Shown: positions 30,471 through 41,494 of the stretch, piece after piece
Position numbering within the stretch: position 1 is the stretch's first letter
How the letters are laid out: the number at the start of each line of letters is the position of its first letter
Assembly: GCA_022779305.1 (NCBI GenBank)
Contig: JALFSW010000042.1
Span: 62,001-126,000 of the forward strand
Length of the DNA stretch: 64,000 bases
Direction: 5' to 3'
From: Prevotella sp.
GTDB taxonomy: Bacteria; Bacteroidota; Bacteroidia; Bacteroidales; Bacteroidaceae
The notes under the pieces: model-generated
The model's input: only the letters and a program-made list of their open reading frames with translations
Told to the model about the DNA's origin: nothing
The model's database searches: none
Made by a program: the position numbers and the translations under genes

Positions 30471-32279
30471 TTAAACCTCATACATCTTTTCTATTGCGTC
30501 TTTGTAGCGTTTGTAGACCACCAAGCGTTTGATTTTTAGCGTGTTTGTTAGCTCTCCATCTTCCATAGAGAAAGCTTTCTCGAGCAGTGTGAACCGTTTG
30601 ATTTGTTCATAGGGCGTGAGCCGTTGTTGCAGCGTTTCGATGCGTTCGCACATCATTTTCTTCACCTTCTCATTCTTACAAAGTTCTGCCCGCGTGGTGA
30701 ATGGCACATTGTTATCGTTCGCCCATTCCTCCAAGATTCGGAAGTCTGGTACTATCAATGCCGTTACATATGGGCGTTGGTCGGCAACGATAGCCACTTG
30801 TTCGATGAACTTATCTATCAAGAGTAGCCCCTCTATCATCTGTGGTGCGATGTATTTGCCGTTTGAGGTTTTAAAGAGGTCTTTGATGCGTTCTTTCAGG
30901 AATAATTCACCATCCTTGAGGTAGCCCGAATCGCCCGTGTGGAAGAAACCATCGGCATCAAAAGCTGTTTTGTTGATATGGTCACGATGATAGTAACCTG
31001 GTGTGATGGTAGCTCCTCGGAGGAGGATTTCATCGTTCTCACCTATCTTTATTTCTATACCTTCGATGGGACGCCCCACTGATCCCAATGTGAATGCACG
31101 TTCTCTGTGGTCGCAACTCACGGTTGCTAAGCTCTCTGTGAGCCCATAGCCCACGAGCATATCCAATCCGATGCTATGTACAAATTCTTCGACTTCTGGC
31201 GAAACATATGATCCTGCTGTTGGGAAAATGTTGGGCTTGTCGAGCCCCAGTTCTTTGCGAACCAACCCAAGGACTGTTTTATTGAACACAGCATACTCTA
31301 ATTCTAAAGGCAGAGGAACACGTTTTCCACGCCCGATGTATTGAATGTTGCGTTTACGTCCCACCTCCAAAGCATGTTTGAAGACTTTTTGCTTCACAAC
31401 ACTTGCTTTTTCGATTTTTTCTTTTACTGCCACGAACACCTTTTCCCAAAACCGTGGCACGGCAGCCATTGAAGTGGGGCGTGTTTGTCGCATACTCTCT
31501 TGAATTTCTTTGGGATAGGTATTGACGATGAGTTCGGCTCCGTGTGCCAACGCCAAATATGTCCAAGCGCGCTCAAAGACGTGCGCAAAAGGCAGGAAGT
31601 TGATGACTCGGTCGTGCTTTGTTACGGGTACGCATTTGCTATTTGCTACCATTGCAGCGTTATACATGCCATAGGTGAGTACCACGCCTTTACTTTCGCC
31701 CGTTGTTCCGCTTGTATAGAGAATGTTACAGATGTCTTCTTCGTTGGCTTCTGCCCATCGCTGTTCCACTTCCGATTGTCTGGGGAAATCTTCACCCAGT
31801 TTCAGAAAATCGTCAAAACGCATCGTGTGGCTATCGTCTGGATGCAGACGAATGTTGCTATCAAATGTTACGATGCGCTCCAATGTGGGACAAAAGGCAA
31901 AAATGCGATGCACCTTGTCATACTGTTCTTGCTCACCGACGAACACAATGCGTATTTCGGCATCTTGAATGATGTATTTGATTTGTTCTTCCGAGCTTGT
32001 TGCATAGAACGGAACTGTTACAACTCGAACGCCATAAGCTCCAAAATCTGTGTAAAGATAATGCACACAATTTTGTGAAAAGACTCCGATTTTCTCTTGT
32101 TTTTTAAGATTGAGATTGAGCAAAGCGTTCGACACTTGCTTGACGCGCATTGAAAACCGTGTCCAAGAAACATTTTTCCATTCAAGGCTTCCAAAATTGC
32201 GGAAAGTGATGACCTTTTTCGCACCATATTTCTTTGCTTGTTCATGAATGAGAACCGAATAGTGAATAGTTTCTTGCAT
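30471..32279 (-). CDS. Long-chain acyl-CoA synthetase (AMP-binding)
   Basis: ILYTSGTTGESKGVVLTY, GYGLTES, FHTGDSGYLKDGELFLKERIKDLFKTSNGKYIAPQ. Start at MQETIHYSVL. Confidence 0.93.
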   Translation of the reverse strand: MQETIHYSVLIHEQAKKYGAKKVITFRNFGSLEWKNVSWTRFSMRVKQVSNALLNLNLKKQEKIGVFSQNCVHYLYTDFGAYGVRVVTVPFYATSSEEQIKYIIQDAEIRIVFVGEQEQYDKVHRIFAFCPTLERIVTFDSNIRLHPDDSHTMRFDDFLKLGEDFPRQSEVEQRWAEANEEDICNILYTSGTTGESKGVVLTYGMYNAAMVANSKCVPVTKHDRVINFLPFAHVFERAWTYLALAHGAELIVNTYPKEIQESMRQTRPTSMAAVPRFWEKVFVAVKEKIEKASVVKQKVFKHALEVGRKRNIQYIGRGKRVPLPLELEYAVFNKTVLGLVRKELGLDKPNIFPTAGSYVSPEVEEFVHSIGLDMLVGYGLTESLATVSCDHRERAFTLGSVGRPIEGIEIKIGENDEILLRGATITPGYYHRDHINKTAFDADGFFHTGDSGYLKDGELFLKERIKDLFKTSNGKYIAPQMIEGLLLIDKFIEQVAIVADQRPYVTALIVPDFRILEEWANDNNVPFTTRAELCKNEKVKKMMCERIETLQQRLTPYEQIKRFTLLEKAFSMEDGELTNTLKIKRLVVYKRYKDAIEKMYEV

Positions 32280-32420
32280 AGCGTTTATCTTTTTATCAGT
32301 ACTGCAAATATAAGCATTAATATGGAAATCACGAAAAAAAATCGGTAGTAATTCACACAAATCAACGATTAGCTATTTTTCAGTCATTTTTTTTCTATAT
32401 TTTCGCCCCATTTCAGCCAT

Positions 32421-32512
32421 TTTTCAACTGAGCCTTACTTGCTTCGCAACTGAGCCTTACTTACAACGCAACTGAGGCTTACTCTATGTGCAAGTGAGCC
32501 TCAGCTGAAAAA
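32421..32512. repeat. Repeat family R3, copy c (multi-unit)
   Basis: CAACTGAGCCTTACTTGCTTCGCAACTGAGCCTTACTTACAACGCAACTGAGGCTTACT...CAAGTGAGCCTCAGCTG. Confidence 0.88.
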
Positions 32513-32552
32513 TGGGGGTAAAAGGCTGGAAAATAGGTGATAGCATTTGTCG

Positions 32553-33518
32553 TTAGCGAAACTTTCCTACGAGCAATGGTGCATACTTATAAATGCAGAA
32601 GGTGAGGGAAGAAGTGAGAATTGAAACGATGAAGAATGCCAAACAAACGTGGTAATATGTGCCTTCGTAAGGAAAGCCTATCTTCGTGAGGAGGAGCGAT
32701 ACTGTGAGCGGAATGCCACCCGAAAGAAAATAGTAAACAAGGCTGTGGCTGCCCACCCATTCAAGGAAAGGAAGACGGGGAAGTTGTTTGGCTACGCCGA
32801 TGAGGCACAGCGTTGTCACAAGAAAGTCTATGCAGAAAACCGCCCAATGGCTGACGGCGATGGGTTCGATGAGGAGGTTTGCACCGATATTCACTTCATA
32901 TACTTTTATGAATATAATAAATAAGGATAAAAAGAATGTAGATGATAGCTTGTGGATAGGGTGGAAAAACGCTTCATGTTGATGATAAAGATAACCTAAG
33001 TGCAAGACGGGCAACGCCATAAGCACATTTTCTAGTTGCCAATAAAGGTCGGGATAATCTTTGGAAAATACCAAACAACCACCCATCGAAACCAATGAGA
33101 GGCACGCCATTATCCACCGATTTTCTTTGCTTATCCACATTGCGAGCACAAAAAGACTTTCTGCAACCATTAGGGTTGCAATGAACCATGACGCTCGTCC
33201 TTCAAGGATGCGCAGGAAGGTGTCGGTGATGTCGTAACCATGCACCAATGCTTTGGGTAATGCAATGATTGTTGTGAAAAACAAATAAGGAACGAGCATG
33301 GTTCGGAAAATGGTTGTCAATTTTTTGCGCCATGATTGATTTTCTTTCTTGAAACATAGATAGCCCGAAAGAAAGAAAAAGAGCAGAAGAACGTTCATCA
33401 CATAGAAATTATAGGGAACGATGTTGTCGCCCGTGTAATAGATTTCCGTGTGGTCGAAAAGGATGGCAAGCATACAGAAACCACGCAAACGATCGATCCA
33501 TGTTTTTCTTTTCATCAT
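32553..33518 (-). CDS. Acyltransferase family 3 membrane protein
   Basis: RKTWIDRLRGFCMLAILFDHTEIYY plus about 10 TM segments. Confidence 0.85.
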   Translation of the reverse strand: MMKRKTWIDRLRGFCMLAILFDHTEIYYTGDNIVPYNFYVMNVLLLFFFLSGYLCFKKENQSWRKKLTTIFRTMLVPYLFFTTIIALPKALVHGYDITDTFLRILEGRASWFIATLMVAESLFVLAMWISKENRWIMACLSLVSMGGCLVFSKDYPDLYWQLENVLMALPVLHLGYLYHQHEAFFHPIHKLSSTFFLSLFIIFIKVYEVNIGANLLIEPIAVSHWAVFCIDFLVTTLCLIGVAKQLPRLPFLEWVGSHSLVYYFLSGGIPLTVSLLLTKIGFPYEGTYYHVCLAFFIVSILTSSLTFCIYKYAPLLVGKFR

Positions 33519-33689
33519 AGCGCATACAAAGATAGAAAAAAAAGATAAGATCTATCTGAAAAAATTTAGAATATTTTCTTATCTTTGCAAAAGTGTTGTA
33601 AGCTGATAGATGCGCCATTAGCAAGCTGTTTCTGCACATCTTGATGCGTGATTCTATGGTGTCGCAACTTCTGTAAAAGCAAAAGTCCT

Positions 33690-34643
33690 ATGAAAAAATA
33701 TCCTCAGAAATTGGCGCTTGTTGTTCCATGTTACAACGAAGAAGCGGTCTTAAACGTGGCAATTCCCAAGATGAAAGCATTGCTCGGAAGGATGCTTTCA
33801 TTGCAATTGATCAGCGATTATGCCCTTGTTTTGGTTGATGATGGGTCGAAAGACACTACGTGGGCTATCATCGAAGCTGCACACGAGACAGATGTGCGGC
33901 TAAAAGGACTGAAACTGGCAACCAACGTGGGGCACCAAAAAGCACTTTTGGCAGGTTTGGTTCACGCAAAAGAACTTGCCGACATGGTGATTTCGATAGA
34001 CTGTGATCTTCAAGACGACATTGAAGCAATTCCGAAAATGGTAGAGAAATGTTATGAAGGTTTTGATGTTGTTTATGGTGTAAGAAATTCTCGGGAAACC
34101 GACAGCTTTTTTAAGCGCAACACGGCTTTGGCTTTTTATCACTTGATGGACATTTTGGGCGTAAAGATGGTGTATAATCATGCCGATTTTCGTTTGATGA
34201 GCAAGCGTGCTGTGGAACATCTTGCAAGCTTTCGAGAGCAAAATCTCTTTTTGCGAGGATTGGTTCCGTTGGTGGGCTATCAGTCGGCAGAGGTTTATTA
34301 TGATCGCCATGAACGTGCAGCAGGAACGTCGAAATATCCGTTTAGGAAAATGCTTAATTTTGCCATAGACGGCATTACTTCTTTCAGTGTGAAACCCGTG
34401 AGATTGGTTTTCACGCTTGGGTTGGTTTTTATACTCATTGCCATAGCTATTTTAATTTATGCGATAGTCTCGTATCTTTCTGGACGGGTTGTAGAAGGTT
34501 GGACTTCATTGATACTTTCGATTTGGTCTGTAGGTGGTTGTGTCTTGATCGGACTGGGAGTTATCGGCGAGTATATTGGAAAAATCTATATAGAAGTGAA
34601 AGATCGCCCACGGTTTAATGTAGAAAAATTTTTAAACGAATGA
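33690..34643 (+). CDS. Glycosyltransferase family 2 (DPM/GtrB-like, two C-terminal TM segments)
   Basis: LALVVPCYNEEAVL, LVDDGSKDTTW, ISIDCDLQDD, GVRNSRETDSFFKR. Confidence 0.92.
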   Translation: MKKYPQKLALVVPCYNEEAVLNVAIPKMKALLGRMLSLQLISDYALVLVDDGSKDTTWAIIEAAHETDVRLKGLKLATNVGHQKALLAGLVHAKELADMVISIDCDLQDDIEAIPKMVEKCYEGFDVVYGVRNSRETDSFFKRNTALAFYHLMDILGVKMVYNHADFRLMSKRAVEHLASFREQNLFLRGLVPLVGYQSAEVYYDRHERAAGTSKYPFRKMLNFAIDGITSFSVKPVRLVFTLGLVFILIAIAILIYAIVSYLSGRVVEGWTSLILSIWSVGGCVLIGLGVIGEYIGKIYIEVKDRPRFNVEKFLNE

Positions 34644-34653
34644 GGATTTGAGA

Positions 34654-36093
34654 ATGATGTATAGAGATTTTAAAGCATTGGGGTTGCTTACTTTGTTGGC
34701 TTTCTTGTCACAATGGGTGTATGCCTTTTCCACGTCTTTTCTTTATGATACGGTGTTGAACTTTGATCAAGGCATCTTTGAAACCATCGGAAAGTGTTGG
34801 GCAGAAGGTGGTCTGCCCTATGTTGATGCGTGGGACAGCAAAGGACCAATTATTTTCTTTTTCAACATGTTGGGCTATCTTTTAGGAGGAAGAACGGGTG
34901 TGTTTTGGATTGAGGTGGTGAACATGTCGCTTTGTCTTTACGCACTTTATTTCTTCATGGTGAGGCGGAGCAATGTCAAATATGCTTTGGTAACTTGCGT
35001 CTTGACGCTTTGTGCCTACTGCACGATTTCAAGTGGTGGCAATCAGGTAAGCGATTATTCATTGTTGCTGGCATTTGCGTCTTCGTTTGTGTTTTATGAT
35101 TGGGCAAACAGATTGCAAGAGAAGCGTGTTGCTGCCCATCCGTGGGGTTATGGGGTGATTTATGGACTTTATTTTGGTTGCAGTTTGATGTCAAGGCTCA
35201 CGAATGCAGCAGCACTTTGCTTGATGATTATGATTGTTTTCTTTGTGCTCTTGCGCAAGAAAGCATGGCGAAATTTGTTGGCAAACATCGTGGGTTTCCT
35301 TCTTGGAGTGGCGGTTGTGGTGTTGCCTTTTTGGATCTACTTTGCAGCGAAGGGTGCGGCAGATGATATGTGGTATGCCACATTGTTTTACAATATCGAA
35401 TATGCTATCGCATCGGACATTGAACAGACGGTGAGTAGTCCATCGAAAATAGTTTACTTTGTGCTTTATTTTGCACCTATCTTCTCGCTAGTCATCGTTG
35501 CCATTGCCAATATATTATGGAGTAGAGGCAGGAAACAAATCAATCTTTTTTGGTTGATCATATCGTTGGGTGTTTTGGCTTGGCTCTATAAGTCGTATGC
35601 CAATGCCAACTATGGTATTGGTTTTGTGCCTTTTGTGGCTGTGGCTGCATTGGAATTGCGCCATTTGGTGGAAGAAGCGAGATGGATAAGGGGCATTGGA
35701 TGGGGACTTGTGGGGCTCGTGCTCGTTGCTTTTATTAATCAGACACGCGTTTTTCCTTCTCACATCAGAAATGAGAAAGCCACTTATCACACCATACTGA
35801 AAGGCCTCGAGCCATCATTTAAACAGTCTTTTGTGGCTTATAATTATGAACCCGACATTTATTTGAGCCTTGATATTACGCCAGCTTATCGTTTCTTTGT
35901 GTGTCAGGATTGGGCTATCGAGAACGGAGCGTCGCTCCTGCCACTTGTCAGAAAAACCTATAATGAGGGCAATGCAAATTGGATTCTGGTGCAAAATTAT
36001 GAAACTTGCAAGATCAAGGATATTCTTTTGAAACGTTATCGGGTTTATCGCACCGATGAAGCAAACCATCTTGTGCTCTTCAAACGAAAATAG
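34654..36093 (+). CDS. Multi-TM membrane protein, GT39/PMT-like glycosyltransferase candidate
   Basis: FDQGIFETIGKCWAEGGLPYVDAWDSKGPIIFFFNMLGY plus about 10 TM segments; adjacent to a GtrB-like GT2. Confidence 0.65.
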   Translation: MMYRDFKALGLLTLLAFLSQWVYAFSTSFLYDTVLNFDQGIFETIGKCWAEGGLPYVDAWDSKGPIIFFFNMLGYLLGGRTGVFWIEVVNMSLCLYALYFFMVRRSNVKYALVTCVLTLCAYCTISSGGNQVSDYSLLLAFASSFVFYDWANRLQEKRVAAHPWGYGVIYGLYFGCSLMSRLTNAAALCLMIMIVFFVLLRKKAWRNLLANIVGFLLGVAVVVLPFWIYFAAKGAADDMWYATLFYNIEYAIASDIEQTVSSPSKIVYFVLYFAPIFSLVIVAIANILWSRGRKQINLFWLIISLGVLAWLYKSYANANYGIGFVPFVAVAALELRHLVEEARWIRGIGWGLVGLVLVAFINQTRVFPSHIRNEKATYHTILKGLEPSFKQSFVAYNYEPDIYLSLDITPAYRFFVCQDWAIENGASLLPLVRKTYNEGNANWILVQNYETCKIKDILLKRYRVYRTDEANHLVLFKRK

Positions 36094-36214
36094 GTGGGAA
36101 GTATCTCTTGGAGCATTTCCGAACGTATGAAAAAATATGACGTCTCTTTTGGGCAAATATGACGTCATATTTTTTGTTTCTTACAGACATCTTTCAGACA
36201 AACTGCCTAAAAAC

Positions 36215-36247
36215 GAAACACGCTCTTGGGTTACAAGAACGTGTTTC
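36215..36247. terminator. Bidirectional terminator-like hairpin between convergent genes
   Basis: GAAACACGCTCTTG ggtta CAAGAACGTGTTTC; an additional AAAAAATATGACGTC...GACGTCATATTTTTT inverted repeat lies at 36130-36175. Confidence 0.75.
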
Positions 36248-36261
36248 TTATCGTGCAGGGG

Positions 36262-37749
36262 TTATTTATCGAGCTTCCATGTGACGCCATCTTTGGTGTC
36301 TTTCACTTGGAAGCCAGCATCGGCAAGTGCGTTTCTAATCTGATCGCTCACTGCCCAATTCTTTTCAGCTTTGGCTTTTGCGCGCAATTCGAGTACCATA
36401 TCTACCACCTTTCCATAGGCAGCTTCGCGTGCATCGTTATTGTTGCTGCGTTCATTTTTTAATCCGAGTAGGTCGAAAGTGAAGATTCTCATTGTCTCTG
36501 TCAGTTCTTTGAGATCTTCTGTCGAGATGGTAGCTTTATGATCAATGAGGATGTTGATGAAATGACATGCTTCAAAAAGATTTGATATAACGGCTGGGGT
36601 CATCAGATCATCGTTCATCGCATCATAACATTTCTGGCGCAGTGTGGCAACGAATGCTTTTGTTTTCTCGTCTGAAAGTGCTTCGGGTGCAATCCTTTCA
36701 AGGTCTTCTAATCCGTTCATTAAACGTTCATAGCCTTTCTGCGCAGCTTGCAATGCTTCGTTAGAGAAATCAACCGTTCCTCGATAATGTGCTGAAAGGA
36801 TGAAGAAACGAATGGTCATAGGCGAATAAGCCTGTTCCAAGGTCGTGTGATTTCCACTGAAAAATTGTTCGAGCGTAATGAAATTGTTCAGTGATTTACC
36901 CATTTTCTGCCCATTGATGGTTATCATATTGTTGTGCATCCAGTACTTCACCATCGGTTTTCCTTGTGAAGCGACTGCCTGTGCAATCTCACATTCATGG
37001 TGAGGGAACACCAAATCCATCCCGCCGCCGTGTATATCAAACTCCGATCCTAAATACTTGCGTCCCATTGCCGTACATTCACAGTGCCATCCAGGAAAAC
37101 CATCACTCCAAGCAGACCTCCAGCGCATGATATGTTCGGGTGATGCACGCTTCCAAAGTGCAAAATCGGCTTGGTTGCGTTTTTCATTTACGCCGTTGAG
37201 GTTGCGCGAATTGTTGATCATATCGTTCAGATTGCGACCTGAAAGAACGCCATAACGATGGTCTTTGTCATATTTTTCTACGTCAAAATAGATACTTCCA
37301 TTGCTCTCATAGGCATACCCGTTGGCGAGGATTTCTTCAACGAGTTGCTCCTGTTCTATGATGTGCCCCGTTGCGTGGGGTTCTATCGATGGAGGAAGCA
37401 CGTTCAGCAATCTCATTGCCTCATGGTAACGATTGGTGTAATGCTGTGCCACTTCCATTGGTTCTATTTTTTCAAGACGTGCTTTCTTTGCAATCTTGTC
37501 ATCTCCATCATCGGCATCATGCTCCAAATGCCCAACATCGGTGATATTTCTTACGTATCTCACCTTATATCCAATGTGTTGCAAGTAGCGGAAAAGCACA
37601 TCGAAGGTAATAGAAGGGCGTGCATGCCCCAGATGTGGATATCCGTAGACAGTTGGTCCACATACGTACATGCCCACATGTGGTGCGGCTATGGGTTGAA
37701 ATCTTTCTTTTTGTCGATGAAGTGTATTGTAGATAACTAAGTTTTGCAT
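36262..37749 (-). CDS. cysS: Cysteinyl-tRNA synthetase
   Basis: [62 protein letters not shown]. Confidence 0.97.
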   Translation of the reverse strand: MQNLVIYNTLHRQKERFQPIAAPHVGMYVCGPTVYGYPHLGHARPSITFDVLFRYLQHIGYKVRYVRNITDVGHLEHDADDGDDKIAKKARLEKIEPMEVAQHYTNRYHEAMRLLNVLPPSIEPHATGHIIEQEQLVEEILANGYAYESNGSIYFDVEKYDKDHRYGVLSGRNLNDMINNSRNLNGVNEKRNQADFALWKRASPEHIMRWRSAWSDGFPGWHCECTAMGRKYLGSEFDIHGGGMDLVFPHHECEIAQAVASQGKPMVKYWMHNNMITINGQKMGKSLNNFITLEQFFSGNHTTLEQAYSPMTIRFFILSAHYRGTVDFSNEALQAAQKGYERLMNGLEDLERIAPEALSDEKTKAFVATLRQKCYDAMNDDLMTPAVISNLFEACHFINILIDHKATISTEDLKELTETMRIFTFDLLGLKNERSNNNDAREAAYGKVVDMVLELRAKAKAEKNWAVSDQIRNALADAGFQVKDTKDGVTWKLDK

Positions 37750-37839
37750 CGTTCTTATGGTTTATTTTGGCTGCAAAGATAAGATAAAAAGCGGGGAATG
37801 TGTCCATTTTTCTTTCTTTTTTCAGTCAGCTGCATTGAA

Positions 37840-40503
37840 TTATTGGTTGGGGAGTACGATTTTCTTGATGTCGTAGAGTTTATTCAATGCCTGCATCGGT
37901 GTGAGGTTTTCGATGTCAAGCCCTATGATTTCGTCTCGTATTTGCATTAAAACAGGATCATCAAGTTGGAAGAATGAGAGTTGAACTCCCTCTCGACTTT
38001 GTGCTATTTTTTCTCCCGTTGGCTTGCCAATGTTTTCCCCTTGCGCATTGTTGTTTTCTAATTGTTTGAGAATGACATTCGCTCGTTTCACAATCGATTG
38101 TGGCATACCAGCAATGTCGGCCACGTGGATACCGAAGGAATGCTCACTTCCACCACGTTCGAGTTTCCGCACGAAGAGAATTTTACTTTCTACCTCTTTC
38201 ACCGAAACATTGAAATTCTTTATTCGTTTAAAGTTTTTCTCCATTTCGTTCAACTCGTGATAGTGGGTGGCAAACAATGTGCGTGCTTTTGCTTTGGGCT
38301 GTTCATGCAGATATTCCACTATCGCCCATGCAATACTAATGCCATCGTATGTACTCGTGCCTCGCCCGAGTTCGTCGAAAAGCACAAGCGAACGTGTCGT
38401 TACGTTATTGAGGATATTAGAAGCCTCTGTCATTTCAACCATAAAGGTAGATTCGCCCAATGAAATATTGTCTGATGCTCCAACACGGGTGAATATCTTG
38501 TCTACCCATCCCACTTTCGCACTTTCTGCTGGTACGAAGCTACCCATTTGAGCAAGCAACACGATGAGTGCTGTTTGACGCAGAAGTGCCGACTTACCAG
38601 CCATATTTGGACCCGTAATCATCATGATCTGTTGTTGTTCGTTGTCCAAGAGAACATCGTTGGGAACATATTTTTCGCCTGCGGGCAATTGGGTTTCAAT
38701 CACAGGATGGCGTCCTTGCTTGATGTCTATAGTTTCTCCGTCATCGATCAATGGACGAACGTAATTCCTTTCTTCTGCAATTTTGGCAAAAGAAAGCAAG
38801 CAATCAAGGTGAGCAATGAGGTTTGCGTTGATTTGTATTTGAGGAATGAACGCTTGCATGTCTTGTACCAATTCGTTGAAGAGCGCAGTTTCCAATGCAA
38901 GTATTTTCTCGTCGGCACCCAATATTTTGGCTTCATATTCTTTCAGTTCGGGCGTGATGTAGCGTTCAGCTTGCGTCAGCGTTTGTTTTCTTATCCATTC
39001 GGCAGGCACTTTGTCTTTAAATGTGTTGCGAACTTCTAAGTAATAGCCAAAAACGTTATTAAACCCAATTTTGAGCGAGCTGATGCCTGTTTCTTTTGCT
39101 TCCTTTTCTTGAATTTCTAAAAGATACTCCTTACCATTGTTTCTGATGTTCCGAAGTTCGTCCAACTCGCTATTGAACCCATGCGCAATGATGTCGCCCT
39201 TTGCCGCATTCTGTGGTGGATCGGCTTTTATTTCTCGCTCTATTCTTTCTCGAATGGTTTCGCAAAGGTTGAATTGCTCTCCTATGCGTTTGAGTGCATC
39301 GTTTTGCGCATGCAAACAAGCTGATTTGATGGGTTGAATGGCTTTCAATGCGATTTTCAGTTGCACCACTTCACGTGGCGAGACACGTCCGACAGCAACT
39401 TTAGAAATGATGCGTTCCAAGTCGCCTATTCTATAGAACTGTTGGTCGATGAGTTCTCTGAATTTGGGTTCTTTGAAGTAATAGTCCACCACATCTAAAC
39501 GTTCGTTGATGGGTTTGATTTCTTTCAGTGGAAACACTACCCATCTTCTCAGCAAACGACCACCCATTGGCGTTGCCGTTCGGTCGATGACGCCCAACAA
39601 CGATTGTCCATCTTCTTGCATAGGTGCGAGCAATTCTAGCGAACGGATGGTGAATCGGTCAAGACGTACATATTTTTCTTCCTCTATGCGTGCAAGCGAT
39701 GTTATGTGATTGATGTTCGTGTGTTGCGTCACTTCCAAATACTGCATAATTGCACCCGCTGCAATCACACCATTGTGCAAATGATCCACACCGAAACCCT
39801 TGAGGTTTTGCGTCTTAAAATGTTTCAGAAGTTTTTGCTTTGCCGTTTGTTCCGTAAAGACCCAATCGTCTAATTCAAAAGTGCATAAACGTGCACTGAA
39901 TTGCTTTTCAAAGTCATTTCTGCGTGTGCGTTCGTAGAGAATTTCCTTGGGAGAGAAGTTGGCGATGAGCTTTTCAATATGGCTGTACGTTCCTTCTCCT
40001 ACGAGAAACTCACCTGTGGAGATGTCTAAGAAACTGATACCACATGCCCCACGTCCGAAATGCACCGCTGCAAGGAAGTTGTTTTCCTTGTAATTCAGCA
40101 CATTGTCGCCCATTGCCACGCCGGGCGTAACAAGTTCTGTAATGCCTCGTTTCACCATTTTGTCCTCGGCAGACAATCCTCGCTTGCCCTTGAGTTCTTC
40201 CCGCTTTTTCTTCGGATCTTCCAGCTGATCGCAGATCGCCACACGCTTGCCAGCCCGAATAAGTTTTGGAAGAAAAGTGTCGAGTGCATGATGGGGAAAA
40301 CCTGCCATTTCTTCGCTTTCCGACGATCCATTGTTGCGCCGGGTGAGCGTTATCCCCAATATTCGAGAGGCTTCTACGGCATCTTCACAATAGGTTTCAT
40401 AGAAGTCGCCACACCTGAAGAGCATCAATGCGTCGGGATGTTTCGCCTTCATGGAGAAAAACTGGCGCATCATAGGGGTCAGTTTTCTTTCGTCTTTTGC
40501 CAT
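37840..40503 (-). CDS. mutS: DNA mismatch repair protein MutS
   Basis: [59 protein letters not shown]. Confidence 0.97.
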   Translation of the reverse strand: MAKDERKLTPMMRQFFSMKAKHPDALMLFRCGDFYETYCEDAVEASRILGITLTRRNNGSSESEEMAGFPHHALDTFLPKLIRAGKRVAICDQLEDPKKKREELKGKRGLSAEDKMVKRGITELVTPGVAMGDNVLNYKENNFLAAVHFGRGACGISFLDISTGEFLVGEGTYSHIEKLIANFSPKEILYERTRRNDFEKQFSARLCTFELDDWVFTEQTAKQKLLKHFKTQNLKGFGVDHLHNGVIAAGAIMQYLEVTQHTNINHITSLARIEEEKYVRLDRFTIRSLELLAPMQEDGQSLLGVIDRTATPMGGRLLRRWVVFPLKEIKPINERLDVVDYYFKEPKFRELIDQQFYRIGDLERIISKVAVGRVSPREVVQLKIALKAIQPIKSACLHAQNDALKRIGEQFNLCETIRERIEREIKADPPQNAAKGDIIAHGFNSELDELRNIRNNGKEYLLEIQEKEAKETGISSLKIGFNNVFGYYLEVRNTFKDKVPAEWIRKQTLTQAERYITPELKEYEAKILGADEKILALETALFNELVQDMQAFIPQIQINANLIAHLDCLLSFAKIAEERNYVRPLIDDGETIDIKQGRHPVIETQLPAGEKYVPNDVLLDNEQQQIMMITGPNMAGKSALLRQTALIVLLAQMGSFVPAESAKVGWVDKIFTRVGASDNISLGESTFMVEMTEASNILNNVTTRSLVLFDELGRGTSTYDGISIAWAIVEYLHEQPKAKARTLFATHYHELNEMEKNFKRIKNFNVSVKEVESKILFVRKLERGGSEHSFGIHVADIAGMPQSIVKRANVILKQLENNNAQGENIGKPTGEKIAQSREGVQLSFFQLDDPVLMQIRDEIIGLDIENLTPMQALNKLYDIKKIVLPNQ

Positions 40504-40542
40504 AGTTTATTTACCTTTCTTTATATTAAGTTCTTTGAAATG

Positions 40543-40631
40543 AGGCATATTCTAAAAAACAAAAATCCTATAAGGAAAATCCGTTCTCCGAACGCTTGCC
40601 ATAAAGCAAGAATTTTTAGAACCTGCCTAAA
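40543..40631. repeat. Repeat family R2, copy c
   Basis: AGGCATATTCTAAAAAACAAAAATCCTATAAGG ... AATTTTTAGAACCTGCCTAAA. Confidence 0.75.
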
Positions 40632-40760
40632 TAGTTTTCCAACTATGCAAAAATACAAAAATAAAGAGCCTATTGCAAGTCTTTAACAATTTTTTAGCCA
40701 TTAATTTCAAGTCCGATATTTAGGATATTTGCAGCACAAATTATTTCAATTACATTTAGC

Positions 40761-40905
40761 CATTTTCTCGCTTTAGACGAGCGTTCGGAAAACGTATAAC
40801 TTGCTTAGTGAAAGTGTCTAATGACGATTATTCGCCACGGCAATTTAAAAACTTCGTTCCTCGTTTTCCACTAGCTCATCTGGCTTAACAAAAATGTTCA
40901 ACTTT
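40761..40905 (+). repeat. Repeat family R4, copy a
   Basis: CATTTTCTCGCTTTAG ... TAAAAACTTCGTTCCTCGTTTTCCACTAGCTCATCTGGCTTAACAAAAATGTTC; inverted counterpart at 51486-51563. Confidence 0.75.
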
Positions 40906-41023
40906 TATCTAAAAACCAAAAATAATCTGAACAAATGTTTTGTTAATCTAAAAAATATCTTTACCTTTACCGCACGAAAGATATTATCTTAAGTTATAAA
41001 TTAAAACATAAACAGTCTTTATT

Positions 41024-41494
41024 ATGGAAAGAATGGTGAAAAAACTACTTATTGCTGGTATGTTAATTCCTTTTGGAATCGCTCATGCAGATGACACAGA
41101 TTTGGTGGTGCAGACAAAAAGTGGAAAGTCAGAGTTTGCTTTAAGCAATCTTCCTACGATTCACTTGAATGAAACCAGTATTGGCGTTAAAGGCGCAAAA
41201 GGCGAAACTGCAGCGTTCGAATATGCAGACATCGAACAGCTTTATTTCAAAATGGTGGTGAATATGATCGAGGCCAATCTGGCAACAACATTTCAAGTGA
41301 ACCTTGACGAAACGGGAACTACGCTCCATCTTCAGGGCATTGACGATTTCTCGAATGTGAACATCTTCAGTATGAACGGAAAGATTGTCAAGAAACTCGC
41401 CCATTGGAAAGGTAACAAGATAGATATTTCAAGTCTTGTTCCAGGAGTATACATCATTCAGGTAAACAACCAAGCACTTAAATTCAAAAAATAA
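41024..41494 (+). CDS. Secreted protein with T9SS-like C-terminal sorting domain
   Basis: Signal peptide; C-terminus VNIFSMNGKIVKKLAHWKGNKIDISSLVPGVYIIQVNNQALKFKK. Confidence 0.7.
   Translation: MERMVKKLLIAGMLIPFGIAHADDTDLVVQTKSGKSEFALSNLPTIHLNETSIGVKGAKGETAAFEYADIEQLYFKMVVNMIEANLATTFQVNLDETGTTLHLQGIDDFSNVNIFSMNGKIVKKLAHWKGNKIDISSLVPGVYIIQVNNQALKFKK

Noticed and set aside
30354-30539. Plus-strand ORF with SVIRPLGFSF and MTDLGL
   Set aside because: Translation of R1d, not a protein.
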